From positions 1 through 7,976 of the forward strand of contig JAFAUA010000454.1 in NCBI GenBank assembly GCA_019243595.1: a stretch of DNA of 7,976 nucleotides. Direction: 5' to 3'. Of the stretch, positions 7,161 through 7,976 are shown piece after piece (within the stretch, counting starts at the first letter, position 1; each line of letters starts with the position of its first letter). The position numbers and the translations under genes were made by a program. The notes under the pieces were generated by a model. The model had not been told where the DNA came from. It saw only the letters and a program-made list of their open reading frames with translations, and did not search any database. This DNA comes from Acidimicrobiia bacterium. GTDB taxonomy: Bacteria; Actinomycetota; Acidimicrobiia; Acidimicrobiales; AC-14.

Positions 7161-7316
7161 TCAACCCGCACGATCTCCAGCACTATGTGCGTGATGTACT
7201 CGGCCATTCGGCCCAGGAATCCATCGCAATCGAACCGTGCGCAACCGTCTGAAATGGCTCCAAGCGCGCACCGCCATGGTTAGGACCAGGTAAAGGATCA
7301 GTCCCGCCATTGCCAC
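7161..7316 (-). CDS. Candidate small membrane protein (51 aa, GTG start)
   Basis: A short minus-strand ORF that reads VAMAGLILYLVLTMAVRAW and then SHFRRLRTVRLRWIPGPNGRVHHAHSAGDRAG: one hydrophobic segment of about 17 residues followed by an Arg-rich, cytoplasm-type tail, as in single-pass small membrane proteins. AAGGAGG lies 10 nt before the GTG at 7316; ATG at 7310 is an in-frame alternative giving 49 residues. It ends 11 bp from the stop of the convergent flavin reductase gene and fills an otherwise geneless stretch. Against it: codon third positions look less GC-rich than in the neighbours, and I recognise no family. A third frame from the ATG at 7324 reads a non-hydrophobic 46-residue peptide and is less likely. 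Confidence 0.4.
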   Translation of the reverse strand: MAMAGLILYLVLTMAVRAWSHFRRLRTVRLRWIPGPNGRVHHAHSAGDRAG

Positions 7317-7326
7317 GGCCCATCTG

Positions 7327-7333
7327 CCTCCTT
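7327..7333 (-). promoter_or_regulatory. Strong Shine-Dalgarno AAGGAGG ahead of the small ORF
   Basis: On the minus strand AAGGAGG follows an A-rich run (GAAAAAT), making an open, ribosome-accessible leader. It has no role for the plus-strand genes and is the main evidence that the 51-residue ORF is translated. Confidence 0.45.
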
Positions 7334-7347
7334 ATTTTTCTCGGCGC

Positions 7348-7367
7348 CCATCACCATCGGGTGGTGG
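7348..7367. other. Hairpin just upstream of the beta-helix gene
   Basis: CCATCACC (7348-7355) can pair with GGTGGTGG (7360-7367) around a 4-nt ATCG loop, with one G-U pair on the plus-strand RNA. It lies 7 nt before the Shine-Dalgarno GGAGGA (7375-7380) of the next gene. It could modulate leader structure or serve as a weak terminator for the opposite side; no poly-U follows. Confidence 0.3.
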
Positions 7368-7383
7368 AGCGGGGGGAGGACGA

Positions 7384-7976
7384 ATGAAGAAGCTGGCGGT
7401 TCTCGGGGCGGCGCTTTTGGTGGGAATTGGCCTCACGCTTGCCGTCGGCCCGTCGGCCTTCGGGACGACCGTGCAAGTCCACTGCCCGGCGAGTCCGCCC
7501 AATGATCTCCAGACGGCGCTGAACAACGCGACCTCCGGCGAGACCATCGACATCAGCGGGACGTGCTACGGACACTTCTCCGTCCCGTCCGGCATCACCA
7601 ACCTCACCCTGGTCGGAGGGGCCACCCTCGACGGCCAGAACAGTGGCAGGGTGCTCACGATTCCCTCCGGAGACAGCGTCACCGTCCGCAACCTCACGAT
7701 CCAGCACGGCAGCGCCGCCGACGGGGGCGGCATCCAAAACAACGGGACGCTGACGCTCATCGCCTCCACGGTGACCAACAACACGTCGTCCACCTCCGCC
7801 GGCGGTGTCGCCAACGAGGGCGGCACCCTTACCGTCCACGCCTCGACGATCTCGAGCAATCACGCCCAGGATGGAGGGCTGGGCGGCGGCATCATCAACG
7901 ACAACGGCGGCACGACCACGGTCAACGACTCGACGATCTCGAGGAACACCGCCACATTCGGCGGCGGCGGCCTGGG
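7384..7976 (+). CDS. Secreted right-handed beta-helix repeat protein, N-terminal part
   Basis: An open frame of 197 codons running off the window end. It begins MKKLAVLGAALLVGIGLTLA, a clear Sec signal peptide with likely cleavage near PSAFG (23-27), so the product is exported. The mature N-terminus has a Cys pair (C34 and C61) that could form a disulfide, and DLQTALNNATSGETIDISGTC (41-61), the opening typical of pectate-lyase-like/parallel beta-helix proteins. From about 100 it becomes repetitive, with units of the form GG-I/V-N-G-LT-V-ST-I/V-N: STVTNN (128-133), STISSN (154-159) and STISRN (183-188), spaced 26 and 29 residues, with Gly runs between. Such polymorphic-outer-membrane-protein-like or CSLREA-type repeats occur in surface adhesins and carbohydrate-active proteins. 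No catalytic residues are seen, and the C-terminal anchor is missing. The Shine-Dalgarno GGAGGA is 3 nt before the ATG, slightly close. Confidence 0.85.
   Translation, partial: MKKLAVLGAALLVGIGLTLAVGPSAFGTTVQVHCPASPPNDLQTALNNATSGETIDISGTCYGHFSVPSGITNLTLVGGATLDGQNSGRVLTIPSGDSVTVRNLTIQHGSAADGGGIQNNGTLTLIASTVTNNTSSTSAGGVANEGGTLTVHASTISSNHAQDGGLGGGIINDNGGTTTVNDSTISRNTATFGGGGL
7842..7943 (+). repeat. In-frame tandem coding repeat in the beta-helix gene
   Basis: The 15-mer CTCGACGATCTCGAG occurs at 7842-7856 and 7929-7943, 87 bp (29 codons) apart and in the same frame, encoding the STIS turns of adjacent coils. The DNA identity, beyond protein similarity, hints at recent unit duplication, although the two units differ elsewhere. 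Confidence 0.5.

Noticed and set aside
7136..7252. Plus-strand frame after the flavin reductase reading PEQFNPHDLQHYV and onward, suggestive of a gene remnant
   Set aside because: It has no start codon upstream within its open stretch (a stop lies at 7133), no ribosome site, and overlaps the better-supported minus-strand small ORF. A frameshifted flavin reductase tail is not needed, as the protein is already full length.

Overview
The window is GC-rich (roughly two thirds G+C by eye), densely coded and uses short ATGA/GTGA/TGATG gene overlaps. With FadE-type acyl-CoA dehydrogenase, flavin-reductase and cyclopropane-synthase-like genes, this suggests a high-GC actinobacterium, perhaps an environmental Acidimicrobiia-type lineage. 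That placement is inference from gene style only; no rRNA or other marker gene is present.

Left block, minus strand (1-1923): the first 48 codons of a probable cyclopropane-fatty-acyl-phospholipid synthase family methyltransferase, a 12-TM-type MFS exporter and a MarR-family repressor. The MarR and MFS genes overlap by 4 bp and form a classical self-regulated efflux operon. A short AT-richer gap (1924-1967) separates MarR from the divergent next block. It holds a 6-bp direct repeat overlapping an extended -10-like element.

Central block, plus strand (1968-4900): a ClC-family anion transporter with a C-terminal CBS pair, a pterin-4a-carbinolamine dehydratase and a metallo-beta-lactamase-fold hydrolase. 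The ClC stop overlaps the dehydratase ribosome-binding site, and the dehydratase stop overlaps the hydrolase start, so the three are probably one transcript. The ClC keeps the gating glutamate but has valine where proton-coupled ClC exchangers carry the internal glutamate, and it lacks a GSGIP motif. A perfect 14-bp hairpin (4914-4950) separates this block from the next gene, which converges on it.

Right block: a small membrane protein of the SPW-repeat type (minus strand, an internal duplication) is divergent from an acyl-CoA dehydrogenase/flavin-reductase pair (plus strand, 4-bp overlap). The 53-bp divergent gap carries a perfect 8-bp inverted repeat whose arms coincide with the two ribosome-binding sites. 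After the flavin reductase comes a 234-bp stretch that probably encodes a 49-51 residue membrane peptide on the minus strand, preceded by a strong Shine-Dalgarno. It also holds a hairpin just before the last gene. That gene, cut by the window edge, encodes a secreted protein with a signal peptide and right-handed beta-helix (pectate-lyase-like) repeats.

No tRNA, rRNA, CRISPR array, insertion sequence, phage gene or toxin-antitoxin pair was recognised. Most genes are ordinary housekeeping or accessory metabolism. The items most worth a second look are the channel-like ClC, the coupled dehydrogenase/flavin-reductase pair, the unannotated small membrane ORF and the beta-helix protein.
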